Positions 5,416 to 12,220 of a DNA stretch of 12,449 bases are shown here, piece by piece; the first letter of the stretch is position 1; the number at the start of each line of letters is the position of its first letter. The notes under the pieces are model-generated. The model was not told the DNA's origin. It saw only the letters and a program-made list of their open reading frames with translations, and ran no database searches. A program made the translations under genes and the position numbers. The stretch is taken from assembly GCA_002371335.1 (NCBI GenBank), contig DFHP01000033.1, positions 20,103 through 32,551 on the forward strand, in the 5' to 3' direction. Source of the DNA: Eubacterium sp. UBA3720 (GTDB lineage Bacteria > Bacillota > Clostridia > Lachnospirales > Lachnospiraceae).

Positions 5416-8400
5416 GCTGATTCGCCTCCCTTCAACATCCATCCCCGGCTGGCCTCCGATGCCATCCATAATTTGCGATAGTCATCGCTTTCCTGCAGCA
5501 GCTCATCATGAGTGCCCTTTGCAGCAATCTTCCCCTGGCGCAGCACGATGATCTGATCCGCTCCGACGATAGACGAGAGCTTATGAGCGATGACCAGCAC
5601 GGTCTTACCCCGGATAATTCCTGCAATGGCCGTATTCATCTTTTGCTCGTTCTCCGGATCGATAAAGGCCGTGGCCTCATCCAGCACGATAATCGGCGCA
5701 TCTTTCAGGAGTACGCGGGCAAAGGCAATGCGCTGCCTCTGTCCGCCGGACAGCTTGCTTCCGGCAAGCCCCGCAGGGGTATCGTATCCTTCAGGGAGCT
5801 GAAGAATAAAGTCCTCGCACTGTGCCAGCCTCGCCGCCTCTTTCACCTCTTCATCGGTGGCGTCCGGCTTTCCCACGCGGATGTTTTCCAGAATACTTCT
5901 GTTGAACAAAAACAGTTCCTGAGAGACATAGGCCACCTCGCGGTTAAGGGCGTTAAGGCTCATGTTCCGCAGGCTTTGCCCGCCAATTGTGATCTCCCCC
6001 GCACTTACGTCATAATAATGACTCAGGAGCCTTGCGATCGTGCTTTTGCCGCTGCCGGATTCGCCAACCAGAGCGGTCATCTGTCCCTCCGGTGCCGTAA
6101 AGGAGACGCCCTTTAATACCTCATCGCTCTTATAGGCAAAACGCACCTGCTCAAACCGGACACTGTGACCGGTTCCTGTAAAAGCCGCCTTTCCGCTCTT
6201 AAGCGTAGGACGGTCCAGCGCCTTTTCCAGCGCCTGTATCTTGAAGTTCACCTGTGGGATCGCACCGATCAGGGCGAGAGTCCGCATCAGCATCGGCCCC
6301 ACGGCAAAGCTCAGACACAGCGCCAGGGCATAACGACTCAGCGGCATAACGCCCAGCACCACCATCAGTGCGCCAAACGGCAGCGAATAGAGTACCACAT
6401 TGGAAAAGAGGCTCCCGTACAGTGCCATCCAGGGCCAGCAGACCCTGTACCAGGCCAGGGCAAAATCCCGGTAGCCGCTCACAGCCTCTTCAAAGCGCCG
6501 GCCGGATTCTCCCTGCCTGTTGAACACACGAACGACCTCCATACCGGAGACGTATTCGATGATGGTATTGTTAAGACGCTTGGACGCGGCAAAATAGCTG
6601 CCCATACGGTCCATGCCCACCGAGTACATCTGCCGGGAGGCAGCAAAGCCGAAGCCGAGCAGGATCACCGTCAGCAGTGCCATCTGCCAGTCAACCGCCA
6701 CCAGCACCAGCAGGATCACAGCGGGTACCGTGAGATTGGCAATTCCTTCCGGGATCACATGGGCCAGCATCAGCTCGATGGATTCGATATCATCATTAAA
6801 GAGCTTTTTTACCGCGCCGGTGCCCAGTTCCTGCACATTTCCAAGGGGCTGCTGCTCCAGCTTCTCCTGTAAGCTCACCCGGAGGTTTTCCAGTGTATGA
6901 TAGGCCGCGCGGTGACTGAATTGAAGTCCGACGGTATAGGTGACCGCATAGAGGACGCCGAAAAGCAGCACAGTCAAAATCATCGGAAGGGCAGAGGAAA
7001 GGCTCATCTCTTTCCCCTGCAGCAGCCGGTCGATCAGACCGAAAACACCGAGATAGGGTACCGCACTGCAGAGAGCTCCCGCGATCATAAAAGCGACAGC
7101 CCAGTAGGTGAATTTTCGGAATCGCCCTGTGTATTGCAGGACCTTGCTGAACATGCCGAGCTTTTCACGGCGTTTGGAGGTTCTTTCCCCGCTCTCGGAG
7201 AGGAAATACCAGCGCATGCGAGCCACCCCTTCATCGTCGAGGGGATAGAAGCTGAGAATACGCCCGTTTTCCACATGAAGGATATGGGTACAGCACTGCA
7301 GGATCAGCTCCGGATCGTGGGTAATGATGACGGATGTCACATTGTCCTGCATCTGCCGCAGCAGCATCCCGAAACGCTCCATGCCGCCCCGGTCCAGCCC
7401 GGAGGTCGGCTCATCGTAAAAAAGGATCTCTTTCCCCGCGCAGAGGGCGGAGGCGATCGCCACGCGCTGCTTCTGCCCGCCGGACAGAGATGCCGGATGT
7501 CGCTCAAGCTGCTCCCCGAGGCCAAGTCTGTCAAGCATCTGCACTGCCTCCTCCCGGGAGACCGTGCCGCCCAGCATGACCTCTTCGATCACACTGTCAG
7601 AGAATAGCTGGCGGTTTACATCCTGCATGACGAGATAGCTTCGCCGCGCACGTTCTTTATCCGTCAGATAAGTTCCGTCAAAGGCCACACTGCCGTTTGC
7701 GGGGATCACGCCGCAGAGAGATTCTGTCAGCGTGGACTTTCCGCAGCCGTTGTCCCCGATCATGGCGATAATGCCATGCTTCGGAAAACTCATGCGATCG
7801 ATGTCCAGAATCTGATGATTGCCCCGGTTGCAGCTCAGGTCCACAGTTTCAAGAGCAGGCTTCCCGCCGTGCCCGGAAGGTCCGGATCCGCGCTGGGGAA
7901 TCTTCCCGGTCAGCCGGCTTTTCGCCAGAGTACGCAGATCGGTGCATCGAAGTCCCAGCGCCGCCAGCTCACTGTCAGACAGGGCACGCAGTTCATCCGG
8001 CGTGAAGCTTCGGGTAATGATCCCGTCGTCCAGATAGAGAAAGCGGTCGGCCAGATCCATGAGATAGTAGATCCGATGCTCGGACAGGACAATGGTTTTT
8101 CCCGCATTCCTAATGCGGCAGAGCGTCTCGTGCAGGCGGGTGACAGCCTTTTTGTCCAGATTGGATGAGGGCTCATCCAGCACGTAAACCTCCGGTTGGG
8201 CAGTATAGACACCGCCGCAGGCAATCTGCTGCTTTTCTCCGCCGGAGAGCTCAAAGATGTTGCGTCCCAGCAGGTTGGAGAGCTTCATATCTTCGACTGT
8301 TTTATCCAAACGGCGGCGTATTTCTTCACGCGCCATACCCTGATTTTCGCAGCCGAAAACCAGCTCACCGGTAGAGTCCACATTGAAAAACTGGCTCTTG

Positions 8401-8678
8401 GGGTTCTGGAAGACGCTGCCGACCTTCCTGCTTGTCTCGGAAAGAGGCGCGGCAGAGACGCACAGATCGTCCACCCATACTTCCCCCAAAAGCTCGCCGG
8501 GAAAAAAGTGAGGGGCCAGGCCATTGATCAGCCGGGTAACCGTTGTCTTGCCGCAGCCAGAGGCGCCGCAGAGTACCACGACCTCACCGCTTCGGATGGT
8601 GAGATCCAGGTTGTCCACGCCCTCTCCGGTTCCGTTTTCGCCGCCATAATGGAAGCTCACATTTCTGAATTCGATCAT
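5412..8678 (-). CDS. ECF double ATPase fused to ABC half-transporter
   Basis: This 1088-residue protein joins two systems. Residues 1-480 are a tandem ECF-type ATPase (EcfA1-EcfA2 or YkoD-like). Domain 1 has Walker A GASGCGKTT (38-46), FQNPKSQ Q-loop (90-96), LSGGEKQ (144-150), VYVLDEP (164-170) and H201. Domain 2 has GDNGCGKST (308-316), Q352, LSGGQKQ (398-404), ILFYDEP (418-424) and H454. A linker of about 485-520 leads into a complete exporter-fold half-transporter: six helices (about 523-805), then GESGSGKST (872-880), Q920, LSGGQRQ (976-982), IIVLDEA (996-1002) and H1032. All three ATPases look competent. The gene overlaps ecfT (ATGA) upstream and the second ABC half downstream. Met509 (7154) is the natural start of a separate half-transporter, but no clear ribosome binding site precedes it, so one long protein is likely. 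Alternatively, internal initiation could yield both forms. Confidence 0.9.
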   Translation of the reverse strand: MIEFRNVSFHYGGENGTGEGVDNLDLTIRSGEVVVLCGASGCGKTTVTRLINGLAPHFFPGELLGEVWVDDLCVSAAPLSETSRKVGSVFQNPKSQFFNVDSTGELVFGCENQGMAREEIRRRLDKTVEDMKLSNLLGRNIFELSGGEKQQIACGGVYTAQPEVYVLDEPSSNLDKKAVTRLHETLCRIRNAGKTIVLSEHRIYYLMDLADRFLYLDDGIITRSFTPDELRALSDSELAALGLRCTDLRTLAKSRLTGKIPQRGSGPSGHGGKPALETVDLSCNRGNHQILDIDRMSFPKHGIIAMIGDNGCGKSTLTESLCGVIPANGSVAFDGTYLTDKERARRSYLVMQDVNRQLFSDSVIEEVMLGGTVSREEAVQMLDRLGLGEQLERHPASLSGGQKQRVAIASALCAGKEILFYDEPTSGLDRGGMERFGMLLRQMQDNVTSVIITHDPELILQCCTHILHVENGRILSFYPLDDEGVARMRWYFLSESGERTSKRREKLGMFSKVLQYTGRFRKFTYWAVAFMIAGALCSAVPYLGVFGLIDRLLQGKEMSLSSALPMILTVLLFGVLYAVTYTVGLQFSHRAAYHTLENLRVSLQEKLEQQPLGNVQELGTGAVKKLFNDDIESIELMLAHVIPEGIANLTVPAVILLVLVAVDWQMALLTVILLGFGFAASRQMYSVGMDRMGSYFAASKRLNNTIIEYVSGMEVVRVFNRQGESGRRFEEAVSGYRDFALAWYRVCWPWMALYGSLFSNVVLYSLPFGALMVVLGVMPLSRYALALCLSFAVGPMLMRTLALIGAIPQVNFKIQALEKALDRPTLKSGKAAFTGTGHSVRFEQVRFAYKSDEVLKGVSFTAPEGQMTALVGESGSGKSTIARLLSHYYDVSAGEITIGGQSLRNMSLNALNREVAYVSQELFLFNRSILENIRVGKPDATDEEVKEAARLAQCEDFILQLPEGYDTPAGLAGSKLSGGQRQRIAFARVLLKDAPIIVLDEATAFIDPENEQKMNTAIAGIIRGKTVLVIAHKLSSIVGADQIIVLRQGKIAAKGTHDELLQESDDYRKLWMASEASRGWMLKGGESA

Positions 8679-9427
8679 ACGCCCGCCGCCCCCTTTTTCG
8701 TGACCAGCATAACAATAGCCGCGCTCAGTGCCGTAAACAGCAGCATTGTAATATAATCTGCTGCCCGCAGCCGCACCTCCTCATAAGAGCTGCGTTTCAC
8801 ATCAATGTCCATGCCCCGTGCCAGCGCGGCAGCAGCCAGCTCCTCCATCACGCCGATGGTGGAGAACAGCAGCGGCACCAGCACATATTCGATGGTCTTT
8901 CCCGGATGGCTCAGCACGGAGCCAAAACTCAGCGAAATACCGCGAAAGGCCATGGCTTTCCGGATACCGTTCCACTCGTCCTGTACGGTCGGAATAAAGC
9001 GAAAGAGCATGGCAACAGGAATCACCGCCTTAACCGGCAGATGCATAGCCGTCAGGGCAGAGAGGAACTGGCTGATCCGGGTCGTCTGCACGATCAGCAA
9101 AATGCTGAGGATCGTAGGCAGCGAATAGAGGATGATCGTGCTCAAAACAGATACGATCAGCACCACCACAGGAGCCAGGCTGCCCGTGTGATCCACCGCT
9201 TCCTTGATATACAGAGCGACAGCAAAGAGCAGGAAAGCCTTTAATGCCATCCAGGGCTTTCCGCTCAGTGCCAGAACAGCGCAGACTGCTCCTGCGAACA
9301 GCAGGATATACAATCCGCTGTAGGTATAGAGACTTGTCACGCCGCAGGAGAGAAAGATAAATAATTTCGTTCTGGGATCAAAGCGGATGAGCGCTTTGGA
9401 GTCATCCCCGTAAATATTGAAGTCCAT
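8675..9427 (-). CDS. ecfT: ECF transporter transmembrane (T) component
   Basis: This 250-residue CbiQ/EcfT family membrane protein couples ATP hydrolysis by the EcfA domains to movement of the substrate-binding S component. Evidence is the N-terminal DPRTKL motif (17-22), several hydrophobic helices, and two Ala-Arg-Gly-type coupling motifs: AFRG (160-163) and ARG (203-205) in the cytoplasmic helices. These motifs insert into the ATPases in known ECF structures. It starts 2 bases after the S-component stop without a clear Shine-Dalgarno sequence, so it probably depends on coupled translation. Its TGA overlaps the ATG of the double-ATPase gene. A dedicated T component within the same operon indicates a group I (self-contained) ECF transporter. 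Confidence 0.92.
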   Translation of the reverse strand: MDFNIYGDDSKALIRFDPRTKLFIFLSCGVTSLYTYSGLYILLFAGAVCAVLALSGKPWMALKAFLLFAVALYIKEAVDHTGSLAPVVVLIVSVLSTIILYSLPTILSILLIVQTTRISQFLSALTAMHLPVKAVIPVAMLFRFIPTVQDEWNGIRKAMAFRGISLSFGSVLSHPGKTIEYVLVPLLFSTIGVMEELAAAALARGMDIDVKRSSYEEVRLRAADYITMLLFTALSAAIVMLVTKKGAAGV

Positions 9428-9429
9428 AA

Positions 9430-10044
9430 TTATACGATGCCGGCTTTCTCAAAGTGCTTCCTGATGAGCTTTGAGGCGATCAGCACGCCGATACCGGCAC
9501 CGATCAGCGCCAGGGCGATCTGGATAAAAGCAAGACCATTAATGGCATATTTGGCCAGCTCATCGGCAAAAGCCTGACCATAAAAGCTGACGGAACGCGC
9601 CATGAACTCATCGCGATGGAAATAAAGCATGGTATATGGGCAGACCATGTTCAGATTGAACGCCAGGAAGGACAGCAGAAACATCTTCCTGGATTTGTAT
9701 TTACCTGCCATGATAATCAGTTCTGCGGCCACAGAGGCAAGCACAGCCAGTACCATACCCAGCACATTGCCGGAGCAGGCAACGAGGGCAAACAGCACGC
9801 CGAGAATCAGTGCCGGGCCAAACTTGTGAACCTTGAGGACGCAGAGCTCATAAACAGTTGCACAGACAACGCCAACCGTAAACGGAGCGAGGATGTACAG
9901 AACCGGAATTGCACTGGTGCCCAGTACGACGATGAGCATCAGCACAATATAAACCGCGCCGAATGCGCCTGCGTAAATAAGGTCCCTGGTACGCAGCTTC
10001 TTGTCATTTTGCTGTGTGGTTTGAGTAATTTCTTTTCTTGCCAT
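9430..10044 (-). CDS. ECF transporter S component, MptD/Trep_Strep-like
   Basis: This 204-residue membrane protein is the substrate-binding subunit of the ECF transporter. It has a polar N-terminal tail (about 1-20), then RDLIYAGAFGAVY with the small-residue helix 1 face that contacts EcfT, and about five to six hydrophobic helices. Overall pattern and neighbours match the Trep_Strep (MptD-type) family of putative S components, whose substrate I do not know to be established. ATG 10044 has AAAGGAG 9 bases upstream and is the first gene of the operon, followed by ecfT after 2 bases. Basic C-terminal residues (KLIRKHFEK) fit a cytoplasmic end. Family assignment is from recognition and gene order, not from a search. 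Confidence 0.82.
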   Translation of the reverse strand: MARKEITQTTQQNDKKLRTRDLIYAGAFGAVYIVLMLIVVLGTSAIPVLYILAPFTVGVVCATVYELCVLKVHKFGPALILGVLFALVACSGNVLGMVLAVLASVAAELIIMAGKYKSRKMFLLSFLAFNLNMVCPYTMLYFHRDEFMARSVSFYGQAFADELAKYAINGLAFIQIALALIGAGIGVLIASKLIRKHFEKAGIV

Positions 10045-10068
10045 GATTTGTTTCTCCTTTTTAGATGT

Positions 10069-10097
10069 TGTATAAAAGCGGCCTGTGCCGTTTTACC
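10069..10097 (-). promoter_or_regulatory. Weak candidate promoter of the ECF-ABC operon
   Basis: On the minus strand GGTAAA (10092-10097), a 17-base spacer and TATACA (10069-10074) precede the S-component ribosome binding site. Both hexamers are poor matches. A promoter must exist in this 90-base gap because the tetR terminator lies just upstream, but this particular placement is tentative. Confidence 0.3.
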
Positions 10098-10135
10098 CGT
10101 TTTTTACAAATAACGATTTTGCAATAATGTTATTT

Positions 10136-10163
10136 AAAAAGCCTGATCGGTTTGCGATCAGGC
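10136..10163 (-). terminator. Rho-independent terminator of tetR
   Basis: A perfect 9-bp stem (GCCTGATCG at 10141-10149 with CGATCAGGC at 10155-10163) and 5-base loop are followed on the minus strand by TTTTT. It begins two bases after the regulator's stop codon and separates it from the transport operon. Confidence 0.9.
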
Positions 10164-10165
10164 TC

Positions 10166-10762
10166 TCAGCTTTCTTTATTAACTTCTTCCAGCAGTCTGT
10201 GAAATCCGGCTTCCGAAAAAACCGCCAGCTGGATAATCAGCTTTTTTACTTCTTCCATGGTATACCCTCCGTAAATGAGTTCCATGTACTCTTCAAATTT
10301 CATATGCAGTATGATCTGAACAAGAGCGGGATTTACATGCCTTCCCGCATAGCGGTCAAAGACCTCCTGATAACCGGGGTAAAATACCTCATGGATCAGA
10401 TGCTCTTTAAAACCTTCATATTTCGTTCCGTTGGAACATTCAAACAAAAGGCGAAACTCATCCTTATGCTTAATTGCATAGGTGATAGAAGTCAGCTCAT
10501 TTTCCACACCGGTTGTCAGATCAGCCAGTTCCTGCGAAATCACACTCTGGTACATTTCCTGAAACCCCTTGATCATTGGGTCCACAAGGGAAGAGAACAA
10601 GTCCTCTTTCCCTGAAAAATGATTATAAAAAGCTCCTGTGGTAAGCCCGGCTTTTTTGCAGATGGTTCTAAGTGATGCCTTTTCAAAACCATACGCAAGG
10701 AACTGTTCTTTCCCGCTGCTTAATAACAATTCTCGAATGTTCTGCGCAATGCGTGCCATCAT
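10166..10762 (-). CDS. TetR/AcrR family transcriptional regulator
   Basis: This 198-residue repressor-type protein has an N-terminal TetR_N domain: a helix from about residue 5, then FEKASLRTICKKAGLTTGAF (26-45) as the helix-turn-helix, followed by YNHFSGKEDLF. The C-terminal ligand-binding/dimerisation part (about 60-198) is acidic and specific to its own effector, which cannot be predicted. The start is one of two adjacent ATGs (10762 or 10759); GGAGG at 10767-10771 gives spacings of 4 and 7 bases. A longer reading to 10819 would run through the promoter. It is divergent in function but not in direction: same strand as the transport operon and directly upstream of it, separated by its own terminator. 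An inverted repeat inside its promoter indicates autorepression. It probably also controls the ECF-ABC operon, by analogy with neighbouring TetR genes. Confidence 0.9.
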   Translation of the reverse strand: MMARIAQNIRELLLSSGKEQFLAYGFEKASLRTICKKAGLTTGAFYNHFSGKEDLFSSLVDPMIKGFQEMYQSVISQELADLTTGVENELTSITYAIKHKDEFRLLFECSNGTKYEGFKEHLIHEVFYPGYQEVFDRYAGRHVNPALVQIILHMKFEEYMELIYGGYTMEEVKKLIIQLAVFSEAGFHRLLEEVNKES

Positions 10763-10790
10763 GTATCCTCCGGTTAGATGAGACTTACCA

Positions 10791-10819
10791 ATAATAACAT
10801 GTGTTATCAGAGAAATCAA
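10791..10819 (-). promoter_or_regulatory. Promoter of tetR
   Basis: TTGATT (-35, 10814-10819), exactly 17 bases, then TATTAT (-10, 10791-10796) on the minus strand, 29 bases from the start codon. Spacing and hexamers fit a vegetative sigma factor promoter. Confidence 0.7.
10794..10807. promoter_or_regulatory. Candidate TetR operator within its own promoter
   Basis: ATAACA and TGTTAT form an inverted repeat with a 2-base centre. It covers half of the -10 and most of the spacer of the tetR promoter, so a bound dimer would block RNA polymerase. The size and location are typical of TetR-family autoregulation; binding itself is inferred. Confidence 0.65.
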
Positions 10820-11097
10820 GACAGCCCTCGCATAATACAGGCTAAAATCTGAAAACAGTCTTTCCTTGCTTTATTGCATTCCTCCGGCCATCTCTTTTCA
10901 GCCAGCACGCGGCTCTTCCCTGTCATCTCTGCCCTGTCACCATAGACTGCGACTTCAATGTCATCATGCTCTGCAGAATAATAATTGAATGTCCCGTCCG
11001 GCAGCTTACCGGATCCATGGGAATCTGACCCCTCCGTGGTTCTCACCGAGCCGCCCGGAATCCCGGACGGAAGTCTCATTATCCTGTGACGCCTCAA
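10816..11097 (-). pseudogene. NTF2/SnoaL-like (DUF4440-type) gene fragment
   Basis: An open reading frame of 93 codons contains one recognisable block at about residues 33-66 (bases 10900-11001), with DGTFNYYSAEHDDIEV and GDRAEMTGKSRVLA. This resembles the central strands of SnoaL-like/nuclear transport factor 2 family proteins, in which Tyr-His/Ser and 'TGRSRV' strands line the cone-shaped barrel. The expected N-terminal helix is absent, and the sequence before the block (Gly/Ser/Arg-rich) is not family-like. After VLA the family's final strands are replaced by a basic stretch (KRWPEECNKARK). I see no ribosome binding site at ATG 11097. I read it as a truncated leftover; an intact small protein of unknown role is less likely. 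Confidence 0.5.
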
Positions 11098-11242
11098 TGC
11101 TGCTCAGGGAGCTGCCCTGCGTTTATCACCGGCCTACCGCTTCTTCCCGCAGTGGGAGATTATTGCATTTGCCGTGAACGTCTCTCTTCGTCACAAGGTC
11201 GTGCCTGAAGAATGCTATGCAGTTGTCATGGTGCAATCCAGA

Positions 11243-11263
11243 TAACAACCCATGTGGTTGTTA
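11243..11263. repeat. Inverted repeat with 8-bp perfect arms
   Basis: TAACAACC and GGTTGTTA flank a 5-base centre, CATGT. It lacks a T-tract, so it is not a terminator; a protein-binding site is possible. Confidence 0.5.
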
Positions 11264-11312
11264 CACTGAAAAGTTTAGATGAAATGGGGGATTGTTTTTA
11301 GGAAGGGATGCG

Positions 11313-11349
11313 TCACATTTATGTGATGGGGAATATCACATGGATGTGT
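11313..11349. repeat. Two tandem TCACAT-NN-ATGTG(A/T) palindromes
   Basis: TCACAT-TT-ATGTGA (11313-11326) is a perfect inverted repeat, and TCACAT-GG-ATGTGT (11336-11349) repeats it with one mismatch. Starts are 23 bases apart, about two helical turns, as expected for a pair of operator sites on one DNA face. No promoter or gene start on either strand is obvious beside them. Confidence 0.5.
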
Positions 11350-11357
11350 ATTCGGGC

Positions 11358-11388
11358 AAAAGAAAAGCGCCTGCATTTAAGCAAGCGC
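11358..11388 (-). terminator. Rho-independent terminator after TOPRIM-like gene
   Basis: GCGCCTGC (11367-11374) pairs with GCAAGCGC (11381-11388) with one wobble, around a 6-base loop. On the minus strand it is followed by TTTTCTTTT. It ends the two-gene AAA/TOPRIM unit about 30 bases after the stop. Confidence 0.82.
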
Positions 11389-11419
11389 CTGCTGATAGAT
11401 ATATTGATATTGTGATAAA

Positions 11420-12220
11420 TTACTCACAGGAATTCTTCTTGTGGTTTCTTCGATTCGTCTTATGTCTCACGCATGTTCTCCAAAGTCTCGTGCCATAGTA
11501 ATCCACCAAAAATTCTGGAAATGCACTCAGTACAAACACCCCTTGCACCGGTGTTTTCTTTGCCTCTAAAGAATAAATCTCACTCGGACTCACCAGTTCA
11601 GAATACTGATCATATTTCAGTGTTTCGGCAAAACCAAAAAGGCACGAGATCCTCATGGCGAAGATATCTATGATGTCCTTCCAGATATCATAATCGTATC
11701 CCCTGAATTGCGGGTATTGAGACCGCTGTGCGGATATATTTTTATAATTCTTCATGTCCCGGGCAGACACGTAGCATGATACCCTGTCACCGCATTCACC
11801 AGTCTTGTAATCTCTTAGCGCCTCCACCATCGGATAACTGATGTACAATTTCCCGTTATCGGTTTCATTATCAAAGCTTGCAAGCATCTGAGCTACAGCA
11901 TCAGTATCTTCTTCCTTACTCAGGTTCTTTTGATGGGTATCATAATCAAAGAAGAGGTATACCTCTGAAAAGTCATCTCTCGAAAGGTCTGCAAGCTGCT
12001 CTTTGATTTCATCGCTGCCTTCCCTCAAAACTTCAATGAGGTCTGTTTCAAAATCATCTTCTTTAAGCTTTTTCCAGAGCATATAGATATTCTGTCCTGC
12101 CGGAAGCGTAATGATTTTAAAATTGCCATGAGCAAAGAACACTTTCGAGATATTATCAATGATCTGTGGTTCCCTGGCCTCTCCTTCGACTATAAACGCC
12201 TTATAGTCTTTATCAGCCAT
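11420..12220 (-). CDS. TOPRIM-like protein, RloB/AbiLii-type partner of AAA ATPase
   Basis: This 266-residue soluble protein has the two hallmarks of a TOPRIM nuclease/primase fold: an early glutamate in FIVEGE (9-14) and an Asp pair in FFDYD (D92, D94) after a hydrophobic strand. A later ISYPMVEAL block (127-135) is of the kind seen in RloB-like and DUF4435-like partners of AAA15 ATPases. The C-terminus is basic (RHKTNRRNHKK), which could contact nucleic acid. ATG 12220 is preferred because it overlaps the upstream ATPase stop by 8 bases, giving coupled translation; residues before it in the longer frame are antisense-like. Paired AAA-TOPRIM genes (AbiL, RloAB, PARIS-type) act in phage defense. 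I infer, but cannot prove, that role and the nuclease activity. The exact family is uncertain. Confidence 0.65.
   Translation of the reverse strand: MADKDYKAFIVEGEAREPQIIDNISKVFFAHGNFKIITLPAGQNIYMLWKKLKEDDFETDLIEVLREGSDEIKEQLADLSRDDFSEVYLFFDYDTHQKNLSKEEDTDAVAQMLASFDNETDNGKLYISYPMVEALRDYKTGECGDRVSCYVSARDMKNYKNISAQRSQYPQFRGYDYDIWKDIIDIFAMRISCLFGFAETLKYDQYSELVSPSEIYSLEAKKTPVQGVFVLSAFPEFLVDYYGTRLWRTCVRHKTNRRNHKKNSCE

Larger units (their letters stand above)
11098..11357. other. Gene-free stretch with clustered inverted repeats
   Basis: I find no supported gene here on either strand. The left part (11098-11240) shows nothing recognisable. The right part holds a 21-base inverted repeat (11243-11263) and two copies of a TCACAT-NN-ATGTG(A/T) repeat, listed separately. 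Confidence 0.6.

Noticed and set aside
5416..5469. Earlier ATG for the second ABC half-transporter
   Set aside because: It would extend 57 bases into the preceding gene; ATG 5415 has a Shine-Dalgarno sequence and a typical ATGA overlap.
10123..10134. AATAA-TG-TTATT as a second copy of the TetR operator before the ECF operon
   Set aside because: The arms differ in phase and sequence from the 10794-10807 site and the region is AT-rich; kept only as a remark, not annotated.
10763..10819. Longer tetR start
   Set aside because: This stretch holds the tetR promoter, operator and ribosome binding site, so it should not be coding.
11313..11349. CRISPR-like repeat array
   Set aside because: Only two short palindromic copies with a 9-base gap; there are no spacers of CRISPR length and no cas genes.
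11366..11392. Direct repeat AAGCGCCTGC near 11366 and 11383
   Set aside because: The two copies are explained as the arms of the terminator hairpin after the TOPRIM-like gene.
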